Below the pieces are notes generated by a model, which saw nothing but the letters and a program-made list of their open reading frames with translations, was not told the DNA's origin and did not search any database. Source: Legionella oakridgensis ATCC 33761 = DSM 21215 (lineage in GTDB: Bacteria; Pseudomonadota; Gammaproteobacteria; Legionellales; Legionellaceae). Taken from it: 64,000 nt of DNA. Position 1 is the first letter of the stretch. The number at the start of each line of letters is the position of its first letter. The stretch covers positions 186,001 through 250,000 of the forward strand of contig NZ_CP004006.1 in assembly GCF_000512355.1 (NCBI RefSeq), read 5' to 3'. A program made the translations under genes and the position numbers. Shown one piece after another: positions 26,406 through 35,190 of the stretch.

Positions 26406-28942
26406 ATAAATAATGCCTTTTTTTCCTTTAATGGACCACCACTAGGCAATAGGCTATCAAGAATAGTAGGCATGGCTGATATTACACGCCATACTCCATC
26501 GGGACTATAAGCCTCATTAAATGTATCTAAAATGCACGGCGTTAAATAATCATGGTCAACTGCTGCTTCACGTGTGTATTCAATAGACACCACTTTATCT
26601 AACGACCAAAGTGCCTGGCTTTTTTTAGGAGTTGCCGTAAACCCCGCCACAAACGTTTGTTTTGTTTGAGGATGCGTGATGTCTATCTTACTTATTATTT
26701 TTGATTGCATGTGAGCTTCATCAATCAATAACAGGGCTGGGTGCTGGTAAGGGGCTAAAGCCTCTGCCTCTGTCTCCTGTAACTTCGAATAACTGTCTTG
26801 GCAAAAAATAAGTACACAAGGACGTCCATCCAGGGTTCGATTATAAAGCAATGTTTCTGCTGTTATCGAGGTCTCTTTAGCATCAACCTTCACTATTTGG
26901 CTTGCCTCAATGGGAAAATTAGGAAAACTAGCTAAAACAGCAAGAAAATCTTCATAAGCTTGCTGAACCAAGTGTTGATACGGCGTTACTATCACAACAG
27001 GCCGTCTTGTCCCTGCCAAAAGTGCCGCTATTGCCAAGTAGATTTGGACATACGTCTTCCCTGTTCCTGTGGCCATAGTGATTTGCCCGATAAAACGCTC
27101 TTGAGACAGACGGGTGCTAATATTGGTTAGTATCTCTTTCTGATATTCATGCAAATGGCCTTGTTCTTGAATGAAAATCAATGACTCTCTTAATTTCGCT
27201 AAGAAGGTTTCCTCATCAATAGGAACCTGACTCACCTCCGCTTTATAAGCTAGCCGATTGGCCCATGCGTGCGTCATCATCAAATCTTTCGTTTGATGAT
27301 GATGCAATAAAGTCTGGTGAAGCTTGATGTTTTTCTCTATGATGCCTTGCAAAATGTGTACTGTTTTTTCAATTGCATCTCGATGCACTGACAATAAATG
27401 CATTAATCCTTCTTGAAACAAGCCCTCCATGTTCACTTGACATAATGCATCTGCCGTCTTGACTACCTTACGGCATAAACTTGGTAACGAGGCTCGTTTA
27501 ATACCGTGCTCCTTTACATCAAGTACAAAATAACCTTGCATGCCACGAGTCGATAACAATTTTTCAAACATCAATTGAAAATAATAATCTTCTCCCCAAA
27601 ATCCATTCGCCTCTGCCGGGAAAAAAGGCAACAGCCAATGAGATCTTGTGTGGCCCAAAATCTCATACAACAATGCCAAATCAAATGAATAAAACTTTGA
27701 ACCCAGCTCACCAGGTTGTTGGCGACGTACCCCTTGATTAGATACCGTCGCAAGACTCACACAAGCTGATTTCTCCGATTTCGCCTCCGTATCTAATATC
27801 GTTATGTATTCTTCCCATGACGATATTGGATGTTTGCTGTATATGCGCTCTATGTTGTCATCCAACATCAACGCTTGTGTTATCCCATGCTCCTCTTGTA
27901 AAAGTAGTGCATAATAAAAAGCTGCTATCCGTCGACTATTCACCAACTCAAGCTTTTCATAACTACCATGCGTTAAAGACCACAACTCATCCAAGACTAA
28001 AAAATCAATGCCAGGTTGCAAATGCCCCTGCAATAACCCAAACTCCTCCCGAGTTCCAACTAATATCACGCGCACATCCGAAGTAGTCCTGTTTCCTATC
28101 TGCGGAATATAGGCTTTTTCTTTTCGTCCTGAGAAAACAAAAAGAGGTTTATCTCCCGAGCTAAAAGGCTTGCTCGTGTATAAGCACAATCCAATACGCA
28201 AGCCTTCCTCATGAAATAGGTGAGGAACTTCATTTAATAATGATGAAACCACGCCCCTAGTATTTTCAAGGGGGATCAACCCAAGCTGGGATGAAAACGA
28301 TCCCCATACCGATTCATCAATTCTACTTGAACGAACAGATATTGGAAGGCGCGGAATCTTATTGCGAAGGTATTTCTCAGAAATGCCAGCCATTGGTTGT
28401 TTGGAAAACAAAACTTCTTCCTCTTCTAAAACATCCTCTTCCGATTCAATAGCTGCTTGAGCTACACCAGAGGCTGGCTGTCGTTTTGCATATTTTAAGA
28501 GATGATGGTATAAAACACTTGTTGTAAAAACTTTAATTTCCTGGCCATCTTCATTTTTTGCAAACCATTGCCTGCCTCTTTGGTAAGTTTCTACCTCAGG
28601 AGGAACAGTCTCTCCATTTGCATATTTTAAGCGACGATGGCCTAAAGCATTTGCTGTAAAAACTTCAATTTCTTGGCCATCTTCATTTTTTGCAAACCAT
28701 TGTCTGCCACTTTGGTAGGTTTCTACCTCAGGAGGAACAGCCTCTCCATTTGCATATTTTAAGCGACGACCACTTAAAGCACTTGTTGTAAAAACTTTAA
28801 TTTCTTGGCCATCTTTATCTTTTGCAAACCAAAGTCTGTCTTTTTGGTAAGTTTCCACCTCAGGAGGAACAGTTTCTCCATTCGCATATTTTAAACGACA
28901 ATGACTCAATGCAAATTCTTTTTGGATTTTCTCTTTGCTCAT
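26363..28942 (-). CDS. SF2 helicase with N-terminal 44-residue repeats and a glycosyltransferase-like middle
   Basis: The protein has three layers. Residues 16-147 are three copies of a 44-residue unit (RLKYANGE.VPPEVETYQ.GRQWFAK) with a start of a fourth. Residues about 240-540 include LMLDDN and, later, GFWGEDYYF, which recall the DxD and ED motifs of GT-A glycosyltransferases; this assignment is tentative. From about 630 is a DEAH helicase: MATGTGKT (Walker A) and LLIDEAH (motif II). The second lobe is in the next frame (25548-26405). A helicase joined to a sugar transferase would suggest DNA modification or defence, but the function is unknown. It starts with ATG 28942. Confidence 0.75.
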   Translation of the reverse strand: MSKEKIQKEFALSHCRLKYANGETVPPEVETYQKDRLWFAKDKDGQEIKVFTTSALSGRRLKYANGEAVPPEVETYQSGRQWFAKNEDGQEIEVFTANALGHRRLKYANGETVPPEVETYQRGRQWFAKNEDGQEIKVFTTSVLYHHLLKYAKRQPASGVAQAAIESEEDVLEEEEVLFSKQPMAGISEKYLRNKIPRLPISVRSSRIDESVWGSFSSQLGLIPLENTRGVVSSLLNEVPHLFHEEGLRIGLCLYTSKPFSSGDKPLFVFSGRKEKAYIPQIGNRTTSDVRVILVGTREEFGLLQGHLQPGIDFLVLDELWSLTHGSYEKLELVNSRRIAAFYYALLLQEEHGITQALMLDDNIERIYSKHPISSWEEYITILDTEAKSEKSACVSLATVSNQGVRRQQPGELGSKFYSFDLALLYEILGHTRSHWLLPFFPAEANGFWGEDYYFQLMFEKLLSTRGMQGYFVLDVKEHGIKRASLPSLCRKVVKTADALCQVNMEGLFQEGLMHLLSVHRDAIEKTVHILQGIIEKNIKLHQTLLHHHQTKDLMMTHAWANRLAYKAEVSQVPIDEETFLAKLRESLIFIQEQGHLHEYQKEILTNISTRLSQERFIGQITMATGTGKTYVQIYLAIAALLAGTRRPVVIVTPYQHLVQQAYEDFLAVLASFPNFPIEASQIVKVDAKETSITAETLLYNRTLDGRPCVLIFCQDSYSKLQETEAEALAPYQHPALLLIDEAHMQSKIISKIDITHPQTKQTFVAGFTATPKKSQALWSLDKVVSIEYTREAAVDHDYLTPCILDTFNEAYSPDGVWRVISAMPTILDSLLPSGGPLKEKKALFMCPITKEKSIIQNN
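28502..28897 (-). repeat. Three tandem 132-bp repeats inside the helicase gene
   Basis: Three consecutive 132-base units encode the 44-residue repeats, with a truncated fourth just beyond 28502. Copies are very similar at DNA level, including silent positions, so they expanded recently. Such tracts recombine easily and copy number may vary between strains. Confidence 0.85.
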
Positions 28943-29468
28943 ATTTTAATTTTTATGATCAATAATTAAACATTTATATGGTAATTAATAAATACAGTCA
29001 ATTTTTGGAGCTTGTCCTGTAGGTAGCGAATGAGTGGTTCGAATGTGGCTAAAAAGGAAAAGAGAGGAAGAACACTGTGAAATGTCGTACAATTGATTGT
29101 GTTATGATCAAATGCCAATCTAAATGATAAAAAATTAAATATACGAGGCCTCAATACAATTCACTTTATTTACTTAACACTTTTTGTTAAGTCTAGAGAG
29201 CAAATTGCATAAAATCAAGAATACATCTAGGGTTATGGTGATTAAACTTGAGTCACAGATTGTGGTCTTGGGTGAAGAAAAAAGCATCAAAAAAGCCCTA
29301 TTTACGCCCCAAAATTAGTAATCAATAATTCTAGCCTATAAAAATCAATTGGTTATAAAAAATCGTCGCGGGTTCAATTCCCGCCGCCTCCATAACTTAC
29401 TGATTTATATCACCATTTTTGATTAATTTTTCAAACGGCACTGTTGCGGCACCACGTTTTCTCATAAT
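28943..29468. other. Gene-poor stretch carrying an attachment repeat
   Basis: No convincing gene is seen. The stretch is AT-rich upstream of the helicase gene and presumably holds its promoter. A 22-codon minus-strand frame (29399-29465, MRKRGAATVPFEKLIKNG) follows the TIR gene with a good GGAG site and is cut off just where attachment repeat 3 begins, consistent with a gene truncated at an element boundary. Confidence 0.5.
29355..29392 (+). repeat. att: Attachment-site repeat 3
   Basis: TAAAAAATCGTCGCGGGTTC then AATTCCCGCCGCCTCCA: T-arm and acceptor strand with one changed loop base and no full CCA. The left context (GGTTATAAAAAATCGTCG) matches copies 1 and 5, the right one (TAACTTACTGATTTAT) matches copies 2, 4, 5 and 6. 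Confidence 0.7.
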
Positions 29469-29930
29469 TTAGCTCCTAGGTTTTGGATTCATCAATATAT
29501 CAAATAATTTATTTGCTACTAGATCTATTCCTTCAGCGGAGTTTAGGGCGACAACATTTGTAAAACTAGAACAGTATTCATATACCTGATTTCTTGTAAC
29601 ATTGTGCCAAATTGGCAATACAACAGTTTTTCCATCTGATATTTCACGTTGGAATATAGATTCAAATTCCTTTTTTGACCAACCTGTATTGGATATAAAA
29701 GCTGGTGAAATAATTACAATACATTTATTGCATTTTTTAATTCCATCCTCGATACTTTCTCTTAAATTATCTCCAACTCTCAGAGAAAACTCATCATACC
29801 AAACAGTACATAATCGACTTCTTAAATTTTCACATAAAGGTCGGACAAAATCATTTTTATCACGTGAGTCATGCGAAATAAATGCTCGTGGTTTTTCTAA
29901 TTCTGCTCGTTTTTTATATACACGCTGTCC
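29469..29930 (-). pseudogene. TIR-domain protein, C-terminal half without a start codon
   Basis: The frame from TAG at 29931 to TAA at 29469 has no usable start codon. It encodes 153 residues of clear TIR_2 type: RAFISHDSRDKNDFVRPL, then VWYDEFSLRVGDNLRESI, CIVIISPAFISNTGWSKKEF with the Glu expected in the NADase active site, and VVLPIWHNVTRNQV. Bacterial TIR proteins cleave NAD+ in anti-phage defence. The upstream gene 29944-30324 probably encoded its N-terminal sensor half. A frame change plus an in-frame TAG now separate them, so the protein is likely dead unless the sequence has errors. Confidence 0.75.
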
Positions 29931-29943
29931 CTAATTAAAAGTA

Positions 29944-30324
29944 TTAGCCCTTTATTGTAGGCATTTTGAATGTAAAGATTTTTTCTTGATCACTGAAAGT
30001 AGTATTTGAATAGATATAAACTATGTTTGTGAAAATCATTTTCTCATTAGTTCTTCGATGTTCAAAAAACAACCCTCCACTTACTAAAAACTCTTTTGAC
30101 CAATCTAATATTTGATTTGTATCTAATAAAAAATTTTGTAGCCCCTGATCTAGTATATTTATTTTATTATCAGGAATATAATATGAAATGAACTTACTAT
30201 TGCTCATAAAGTCTAAATGCAATGTCCCAATTATTTGAGAGTTGTTTTGATTACTAGTGAATGTTTTAGATAATTTTAAAGTACTCTGAAAATCATTATC
30301 GTAGTAATTTTTTAGTGTGTTCAT
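29944..30324 (-). CDS. Probable N-terminal half of the broken TIR protein
   Basis: A 126-residue frame starting MNTLKNYYDNDFQSTLKLSK from ATG 30324, with GGGAAGA upstream. It ends 13 bases before the TIR coding region in the same direction. The sequence (FMSNSKFISYYIPDNKINIL, LVSGGLFFEHRRTNEKM) suggests a beta-rich domain but I do not recognise it. Read with the TIR part, it would give a two-domain defence effector: an unknown sensor plus TIR. An earlier start at 30348 is less likely. Confidence 0.5.
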   Translation of the reverse strand: MNTLKNYYDNDFQSTLKLSKTFTSNQNNSQIIGTLHLDFMSNSKFISYYIPDNKINILDQGLQNFLLDTNQILDWSKEFLVSGGLFFEHRRTNEKMIFTNIVYIYSNTTFSDQEKIFTFKMPTIKG

Positions 30325-30408
30325 TTGATTTCTTCCCACCCTTGTCATAATGACTAATACATTATATTGAAATTGCTATTCATACCAATCTCTGGAAAAC
30401 TTGCAAAT

Positions 30409-30446
30409 TATATCAAAACAGATATAATTATATCAAAGTGGATATA
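30409..30446. promoter_or_regulatory. Two tandem operators ahead of the second HigBA-like module
   Basis: Two copies of TATATC-N6-GATATA lie at 30409-30426 and 30429-30446, exactly 20 bases apart, ending 7 bases before the toxin start. Spacing by two helical turns places both on one DNA face, a common layout for antitoxin autorepression. Confidence 0.6.
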
Positions 30447-30453
30447 AAATAAT

Positions 30454-30783
30454 ATGAAACCAATACGATTTTTAGGTGATTCGTTAGCTCGTTTACGAGA
30501 GTTTGATGCTGATGCGAAACAGGATGCGGGTTACCAGCTGGATAAAATACAACGTGGTGAGCAACCCGATGATTTTAAACCCATGCCTTCAATCGGCAAG
30601 GGTGTTGAAGAAATTAGAATTTGGGATGAATCGGGAACGTATCGTGTCGTTTATACAGCAAGACTTGCAGATGCGGTATATGTTTTACATGCGTTCCAGA
30701 AAAAGACTCAAGCCACAGCAAAACGTGATATTGATCTTGCAAAAGCACGTTTTACTGAACTGATGAGGAGCAAACAGAAATGA
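30454..30783 (+). CDS. RelE/HigB-like (Gp49-type) toxin
   Basis: A 109-residue phage-derived Gp49/HigB-like toxin, starting MKPIRFLGDSLARLREFDAD. The core IGKGVEEIRIWDESGTYRVV and YVLHAFQKKTQATAKRDIDLA are typical of this RelE branch, which cuts mRNA. It overlaps the start of the antitoxin gene by four bases and is preceded by two palindromic operators. It appears intact. Confidence 0.9.
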   Translation: MKPIRFLGDSLARLREFDADAKQDAGYQLDKIQRGEQPDDFKPMPSIGKGVEEIRIWDESGTYRVVYTARLADAVYVLHAFQKKTQATAKRDIDLAKARFTELMRSKQK

Positions 30784-31061
30784 GTAAAGCAGAAAGCTTC
30801 GATAATATTTGGGATGCAATTGCTGATACCGCTGGAGAATCAGCTAATATGCAAGCAAAAGCGGAATTGATGCGCCAAATTGTAGCGATTGTTAAAAAAA
30901 ATGGCTGGAAACAAGTTGAAGCCGCGAAACATTGCGGAATCACCCAACCAAGATTGAATGACATGTTACGTGGTCGTATTTCTCGATTTTCATTAGATGC
31001 CTTGGTCAATATTGCTGCCGCTATTGGGCAACGTGTTCATATTGAATTAGAAGCAGCATAA
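30780..31061 (+). CDS. XRE-family antitoxin
   Basis: A 93-residue antitoxin with a helix-turn-helix at about 44-80 (QVEAAKHCGITQPRLNDMLR). It pairs with the Gp49-like toxin and probably binds the tandem TATATC/GATATA operators. The module ends about 150 bases left of attachment repeat 4 and the 3' end of an integrase remnant, so it likely sat at the end of an integrated element. Confidence 0.9.
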   Translation: MSKAESFDNIWDAIADTAGESANMQAKAELMRQIVAIVKKNGWKQVEAAKHCGITQPRLNDMLRGRISRFSLDALVNIAAAIGQRVHIELEAA

Positions 31062-31126
31062 TCACCGGCACCAAAACGGCACCATTTGCAGACAATTAAA
31101 GACCGTGAAAGACAACTTTGTATATT

Positions 31127-31617
31127 TTAAAAACATGACGATAAACCTGAATTGGCGTGGTTTCTCATGGTCTTTGGTTGTTTTTCATGAATACGTAACA
31201 AACCCATTGTAGCGGGTTCGATTCCCGCCGCCTCCACCGTATAACTTGTTGATTTATAAGTATTTTTACCGCATTCATCTAATCCGCGGGGTTCCAGCGG
31301 GTTTATTTCACCAAAAAACGCACCCCAATTGTTTAAGGGTTTATATCCAAGTCTAAGTGAATTATCAGGTATCCATTTACCATAAGTTTTCATAACTATT
31401 TCCGTATCAACGTGCCCCATTTGACTCGCAACCCACATTATATTTTCTCCTGCTGATAACATCATAGATGCGAATGTATGGCGTGTTTGGTAAGGATTAC
31501 GATATCGAACGCCAGCACGTTCAAGCGCATAGCTCCATGCCGTTCTTCTGATCTGATGATCCGTTTCCCAAGCTTTATTGGTACGGGGATTATGAAATAC
31601 ATGCTTACCTTGTGTTC
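31127..31617 (-). pseudogene. Tyrosine integrase remnant, C-terminal part
   Basis: The minus strand encodes HVFHNPRTNKAWETD, then RYRNPYQTRHTFASMML, the His box MGHVDTEIVM and the nucleophile stretch TYGKWIPDN, closely related to the intact integrase at 17059-18264. The N-terminal 290 residues are gone. Downstream the frame runs through attachment repeat 4, giving the telltale EAAGIEPAT translation of an antisense T-arm. It shows which end of the lost element carried int. Confidence 0.85.
31210..31238 (+). repeat. att: Attachment-site repeat 4
   Basis: TAGCGGGTTCGATTCCCGCC then GCCTCCACC: complete T-arm and acceptor strand. The left flank matches that of copy 2 (GTCTTTGGTTGTTTTTCATGA just upstream) and the right flank, ATAACTTGTTGATTTATAAG, matches copy 5. 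It lies inside the 3' end of the integrase remnant's reading frame. Confidence 0.75.
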
Positions 31618-31746
31618 GTTACCATGGGAGAAAAGATCATTTAGAATATTTGCTACAAGCACAGTTGTAGCTTCAATTAGATCTGATTTCTCTTCATCAG
31701 TTAAGTTGAGCCCATCCAAATGAGTTCTGTATAATTCCAGAGACAT
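31462..31746 (-). pseudogene. Small gene fused to the integrase remnant by deletion
   Basis: The first 45 residues (MSLELYRTHLDGLNLTDEEK, then KSDLIEATTVLVANILNDLF) look like a genuine small protein, preceded by a good start context. After about 31618 the frame is out of phase with, and overlaps, the integrase sequence, so its tail is meaningless. A deletion has joined the small gene's beginning to the integrase end. The function of the small gene is unknown. Confidence 0.5.
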
Positions 31747-31914
31747 TGCACATTACCTATGTGCAATTGATTCTGTTTTCTACAGTAATCAAATTGGTTT
31801 GAAAGGGCTTGAGTGTTTCTCATAGCGTTTTAGACCTTACTCATTTTAGTTGCTTTGACAAGCGTAATTTTTCCGTTATGCGTCAACAGATTTAGACACG
31901 AGGTCGCATAAAGC

Positions 31915-32451
31915 ATGAGCCATTTTGAATTTAAACCACTTAGACAGAGCGATTTAACCTTACTCCATCGCTGGTTTCAGGAGCCAACCATCAAGCATTG
32001 GTATGCTAGAGATAAAAACTGGTCATTTGATGAAATAAAGAAAAAATACGAACCCAGAGTTTTAGGCAAGGAACAGGTACCAAGTTTTATCGTGTACCAC
32101 GATAATACACCTCTGGGATTCATTCAATATTATTTACTCGCTAACTCTTTACCTGATGGTATTGATGATTATAATCATCCGCTTTTTAAACAATGCCAGA
32201 CGAATAAATTAGTAGGAATCGACCTTTTTATTGCACCCGATACAGCTAGAGGTAAGGGGTTAGGAGTGTTGCTGATTAATCAATTTATTTCAAAATTTTT
32301 TACTCAATTTAAAGCCGTAATCGTCGATCCAAATGTCAATAATCTCCAAGCTATTCGCTGCTATGAAAAAGCGGGTTTTAGTCAAACAGGATTCAGTGAG
32401 GATCCAAACCATCACGTCATGATAAAATACTTATTGCTGCCTAAAGATTGA
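31915..32451 (+). CDS. GNAT acetyltransferase, AAC(6')-like
   Basis: A 178-residue acetyltransferase. The layout, with LLHRWFQEPTIKHWYARDKN near the start, the acetyl-CoA loop DTARGKGLGVLLINQFI (Q/RxxGxG/A type) and DPNVNNLQAIRCYEKAGF near the end, is that of aminoglycoside 6'-N-acetyltransferases of the AAC(6')-Ib type and their relatives. The substrate is not proven. It is the first gene of the + strand GNAT array and appears intact. Confidence 0.8.
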   Translation: MSHFEFKPLRQSDLTLLHRWFQEPTIKHWYARDKNWSFDEIKKKYEPRVLGKEQVPSFIVYHDNTPLGFIQYYLLANSLPDGIDDYNHPLFKQCQTNKLVGIDLFIAPDTARGKGLGVLLINQFISKFFTQFKAVIVDPNVNNLQAIRCYEKAGFSQTGFSEDPNHHVMIKYLLLPKD

Positions 32452-32517
32452 TAGTGAGTATATTGAAAACAGAACACTGTACCTTCAAAGCAATAAGTTA
32501 ATTTTTAAGGTGTTAAC

Positions 32518-32985
32518 ATGGTAACAATCGACTATCTAAAACATCACTCAGACTGCATCCCAGAGCTTGCCAAGATTTGGCATGAAGTATTAGGAAAAAT
32601 TTGGGTTCCTGATGTGCCCATTTTGCGTGTAGAAGAAAATTTACGAAATCATTTAAACACCGAACAGTTGCCGCTCACTTTCGTTGCTTTTAATGAGGAC
32701 AAACTTGTTGGGATGTGCTCTTTACGTGCGAATGATGGAATTCGTCCTGAGTTAACCCCATGGCTAGGTTCGTTAGTGATATCACCAACTCACCAAAAAC
32801 AAGGCATTGCAAGACAACTTATTAATCGAACAAAAGAGGAAGCACAAAGATTAGAGTTTAAAAATCTTTATCTTTTTGCTTTTGATCCTACCATTCCTGA
32901 ATATTACTGTCGTCTTGGTTGGTGCCCGATTGGAATGGATGAATTTAAAGGACATCCTGTAACAGTCATGGAGATCATGTTGTGA
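32518..32985 (+). CDS. GNAT acetyltransferase
   Basis: A 155-residue GNAT with the acetyl-CoA loop HQKQGIARQLINRTKEEA (about residues 92-109), preceded by LGSLVISP, and the C-terminal YYCRLGWCPIGMDEFKGHPV. Relatives acetylate small amines or protein N-termini; the substrate is unknown. AAGGTGTT precedes the ATG. Its stop overlaps the GTG of the next, broken, GNAT fragment, so the pair was once coupled. Confidence 0.85.
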   Translation: MVTIDYLKHHSDCIPELAKIWHEVLGKIWVPDVPILRVEENLRNHLNTEQLPLTFVAFNEDKLVGMCSLRANDGIRPELTPWLGSLVISPTHQKQGIARQLINRTKEEAQRLEFKNLYLFAFDPTIPEYYCRLGWCPIGMDEFKGHPVTVMEIML

Positions 32986-33116
32986 AGATTAGACAATTGT
33001 TTGATTCAAATTGGCATCTATGGAAAGAAATTCGTTTGGATGCTCGGAAGAACTCTCCAGAAAGTTTTGGCTTTTCTTATGAAGAAGTGCCATGGTACCG
33101 AACCTATAGCACTTAA
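32982..33116 (+). pseudogene. N-terminal fragment of another GNAT
   Basis: From GTG 32982 a 44-residue frame reads KIRQLFDSNWHLWKEIRLDA then RKNSPESFGFSYEE, a typical GNAT N-terminus (beta 1, helix 1 and the SPxAFGSSYEEE phrase). It ends at TAA 33114 and the acetyl-CoA binding part is missing. The following DNA belongs to a methyltransferase, so the rest was deleted. Confidence 0.6.
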
Positions 33117-33174
33117 AATTAATGATACTTTCTATGATGAATATTTAATGGTATTGGATTTCAATGAGGAACCC

Positions 33175-33931
33175 ATGAAAAAACTGGATACCTATCTGAG
33201 CCTTTGTACTGAAGTTTATGATTTAAGTAAACCTAATGCGTCACAAGAAGCGTACTTATTCTACCGAAGCTAATGCTGCAGAGGCTAAAGGCTTGATTTT
33301 AGAACTTATGTGCGGCACAGGTCGATTTTTATTGCCTTTGGCTGAAGAAGGATTCGATGTTCATGGCTTTGATGCAAGTCAGCCAATGCTAGAGCGGCTG
33401 CATGCAAAAGCCAGTAGCAAAAATCTTAATCCCAAAGTCTGGTATGGTTTTATTGAAGATTTAATTCAATCTGATAAATATTCTTTAATTTTTATACCAA
33501 GTAGTTCATTTTGCCTCATCACAGAAAAGGCGGATATTCAAAAAACCTTAAAAATTATTTATGAACATTTGGAAGATAAAGGACTTTTTGTATTTGAAGT
33601 AGAAACACTTCATGCGGTTCCTAAAGAATTAGGTATATGGAGAGGCACAAGATGGCCAAAAGAAGATGGTACAATCATCCTACTCAGCCAATTAGCTATG
33701 CTGGATGAAGAGGCTTGTTACTCTATAGGTAAATATGAACTGATTGATAACAACCGTATCATTCAAGCAGAAATCGAAGAATACAAAATTCGTATTTATC
33801 AAGACCCTTCTTTCTTGATCAATTTACTTACTGAGGCTGGTTTTAGCGAGGTACGAATGGTTAAAGCTTTTGACCGACATACATCGCCTAATGAAACAGA
33901 TGAAAGCATTGTTTTTGAGTGCAGAAAATAA
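33175..33931 (+). pseudogene. SAM-dependent methyltransferase with an N-terminal frameshift
   Basis: ATG 33175, behind GAGGA, opens MKKLDTYLSLCTEVYDLSKP but this frame stops at 33271. Coding continues from about 33245 in another frame: EAKGLILELMCGTGRFLLPL (motif I), VHGFDASQPMLERL (motif II) to 33931. Joined, it is a class I methyltransferase of about 250 residues of the kind that methylates small molecules. The C-terminal 230 residues could still be translated from ATG 33236 but would lack the first helix. Confidence 0.65.
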
Positions 33932-33943
33932 TTGAGGTAATAA

Positions 33944-34330
33944 ATGAATACACAAGAAATACCCAAAGAGTATCAACACATATCTCCAGCAGGTGCTGAA
34001 GTTCGATTGCTGATGAATAATCATTTAGGTGGAATGGCTCACTGTACTTTAAAGGCAGGAACGATTTCCAAAACAGTTCGTCATAAAACAGTATCTGAAT
34101 TTTGGCATGTCCTTTCAGGGGAAGGTGCTATTTGGCGTAAGTTGAATGACAAAGAGAGTATTACTCCTTTAACCGCTGGAGTCAGCATTGATATTCCCTT
34201 AGGAGCACATTTTCAATACCGAAGTGATGCTTCAGATTTGGTGTTTATTTGCGTTACGATGCCACCTTGGTCAGGAAGTGATGAAGCAAATTATGTGGAG
34301 CATGGTGCTTGGCTTCCTACAGTGGAATAA
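33944..34330 (+). CDS. Cupin-fold small protein
   Basis: A 128-residue single-domain cupin. The metal-binding pattern is visible as HKTVSEFWHVLSGEG (H, E, G-rich strand) and IPLGAHFQYRS (second histidine). Such proteins are isomerases, dioxygenases or sugar-binding proteins; no substrate can be named. GAGGTAA precedes the ATG, 12 bases after the methyltransferase stop, and the next GNAT starts 4 bases after its own stop, so it is in an operon. Confidence 0.75.
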   Translation: MNTQEIPKEYQHISPAGAEVRLLMNNHLGGMAHCTLKAGTISKTVRHKTVSEFWHVLSGEGAIWRKLNDKESITPLTAGVSIDIPLGAHFQYRSDASDLVFICVTMPPWSGSDEANYVEHGAWLPTVE

Positions 34331-34334
34331 CACA

Positions 34335-34742
34335 ATGACTTTTAAATTATCGTTTCTAGAAAATCCAGACCCTGATGATGTGCAAATATTGACGAATGGG
34401 ATTAAGGCTTATGCCAAACAACAAAGGAGCTTCGACTCTTTAGATTTCTTTGCATGCTTTATTCGTGATGCAGACAATAGCATTGTGGGTGGTTGCAGTG
34501 GTGGAACACTCTATGGGGGTCTTCACATCGATAATCTGTGGGTGAGTGAGCAAATAAGGCATCAAGGATGGGGAACAAAACTCATGCAAGCGGCATTGAA
34601 GTATGGCAGTGAAAAAGGCTGTGCTTTTGCAACAGTAAATACCATGGATTGGGAAGCAATAGAATTTTATAAAAAATTAGGATTCAAACTTGAATTTGAA
34701 CGACATGGATTTCAAAAGAACTCTGTTTTTATTTTTGCGTAA
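34335..34742 (+). CDS. GNAT acetyltransferase
   Basis: A 135-residue GNAT starting MTFKLSFLENPDPDDVQILT, with IVGGCSGGTLYGGLHIDNLW, the acetyl-CoA loop IRHQGWGTKLMQAALKYG and NTMDWEAIEFYKKLGFKLEF. The start at 34335 lies 4 bases after the cupin stop. Relatives usually end in FLRKEF; that phrase is present just past the stop in another frame, so the last few residues may also have been shifted. The domain itself is complete. Confidence 0.8.
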   Translation: MTFKLSFLENPDPDDVQILTNGIKAYAKQQRSFDSLDFFACFIRDADNSIVGGCSGGTLYGGLHIDNLWVSEQIRHQGWGTKLMQAALKYGSEKGCAFATVNTMDWEAIEFYKKLGFKLEFERHGFQKNSVFIFA

Positions 34743-34824
34743 AGAATTTCAGGCAACAACAGATATTAGACTCCTAAAAGATGATTCAATCTCTTGCTTA
34801 AATCAAAGCCTGAAATCGCCTATA

Positions 34825-35189
34825 TTGGAATCGGTAGTGAGAAAAGAACCTGTCTCATTAAACAATGCGCCCCATTTTAAATGGGGACAAAGTTGCGATG
34901 GATGGTGGCTAAAAAATGATGGTCAATTTACTGTTATTTATGAAACGATGCCTGCAGGAAGTTGTGAGATAAAGCATTATCATCAGGAAACAGAACAGTT
35001 TTTTTATTGTTTGCAAGGTAAATTGATTATTGAGCTTGAGAGTTATGCGCAAGTGCTGCAGGAACAAGAAGGAATCAGTATTAAAGCAGGGGTAGCCCAT
35101 AAAGTAAAAACAGCTTCAAAAATTCGGTTTCTTTTTTGGTGATATCATCTCCTCATTTACCAAAAGATAGAGTTAATCTGGAGCCCTAA
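34825..35189 (+). pseudogene. Cupin protein, frameshifted near its C-terminus
   Basis: A cupin of about 120 residues: HFKWGQSCDGWWLKND, then the metal site HYHQETEQFFYCLQG and the second box VAHKVKTAS. The frame stops at 35142 after KIRFLFW; adding one T to the T6 run at 35132-35137 gives LVISSPHLPKDRVNLEP to TAA 35189, the usual cupin ending. The start is uncertain (TTG 34825 or a nearby codon), since the frame is open upstream into the GNAT gene. Confidence 0.6.
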
Positions 35190-35190
35190 A

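Noticed and set aside
29602-29934. A 110-residue + strand protein
   Set aside because: It is the opposite-strand shadow of the TIR domain, which has clear family motifs on the minus strand.
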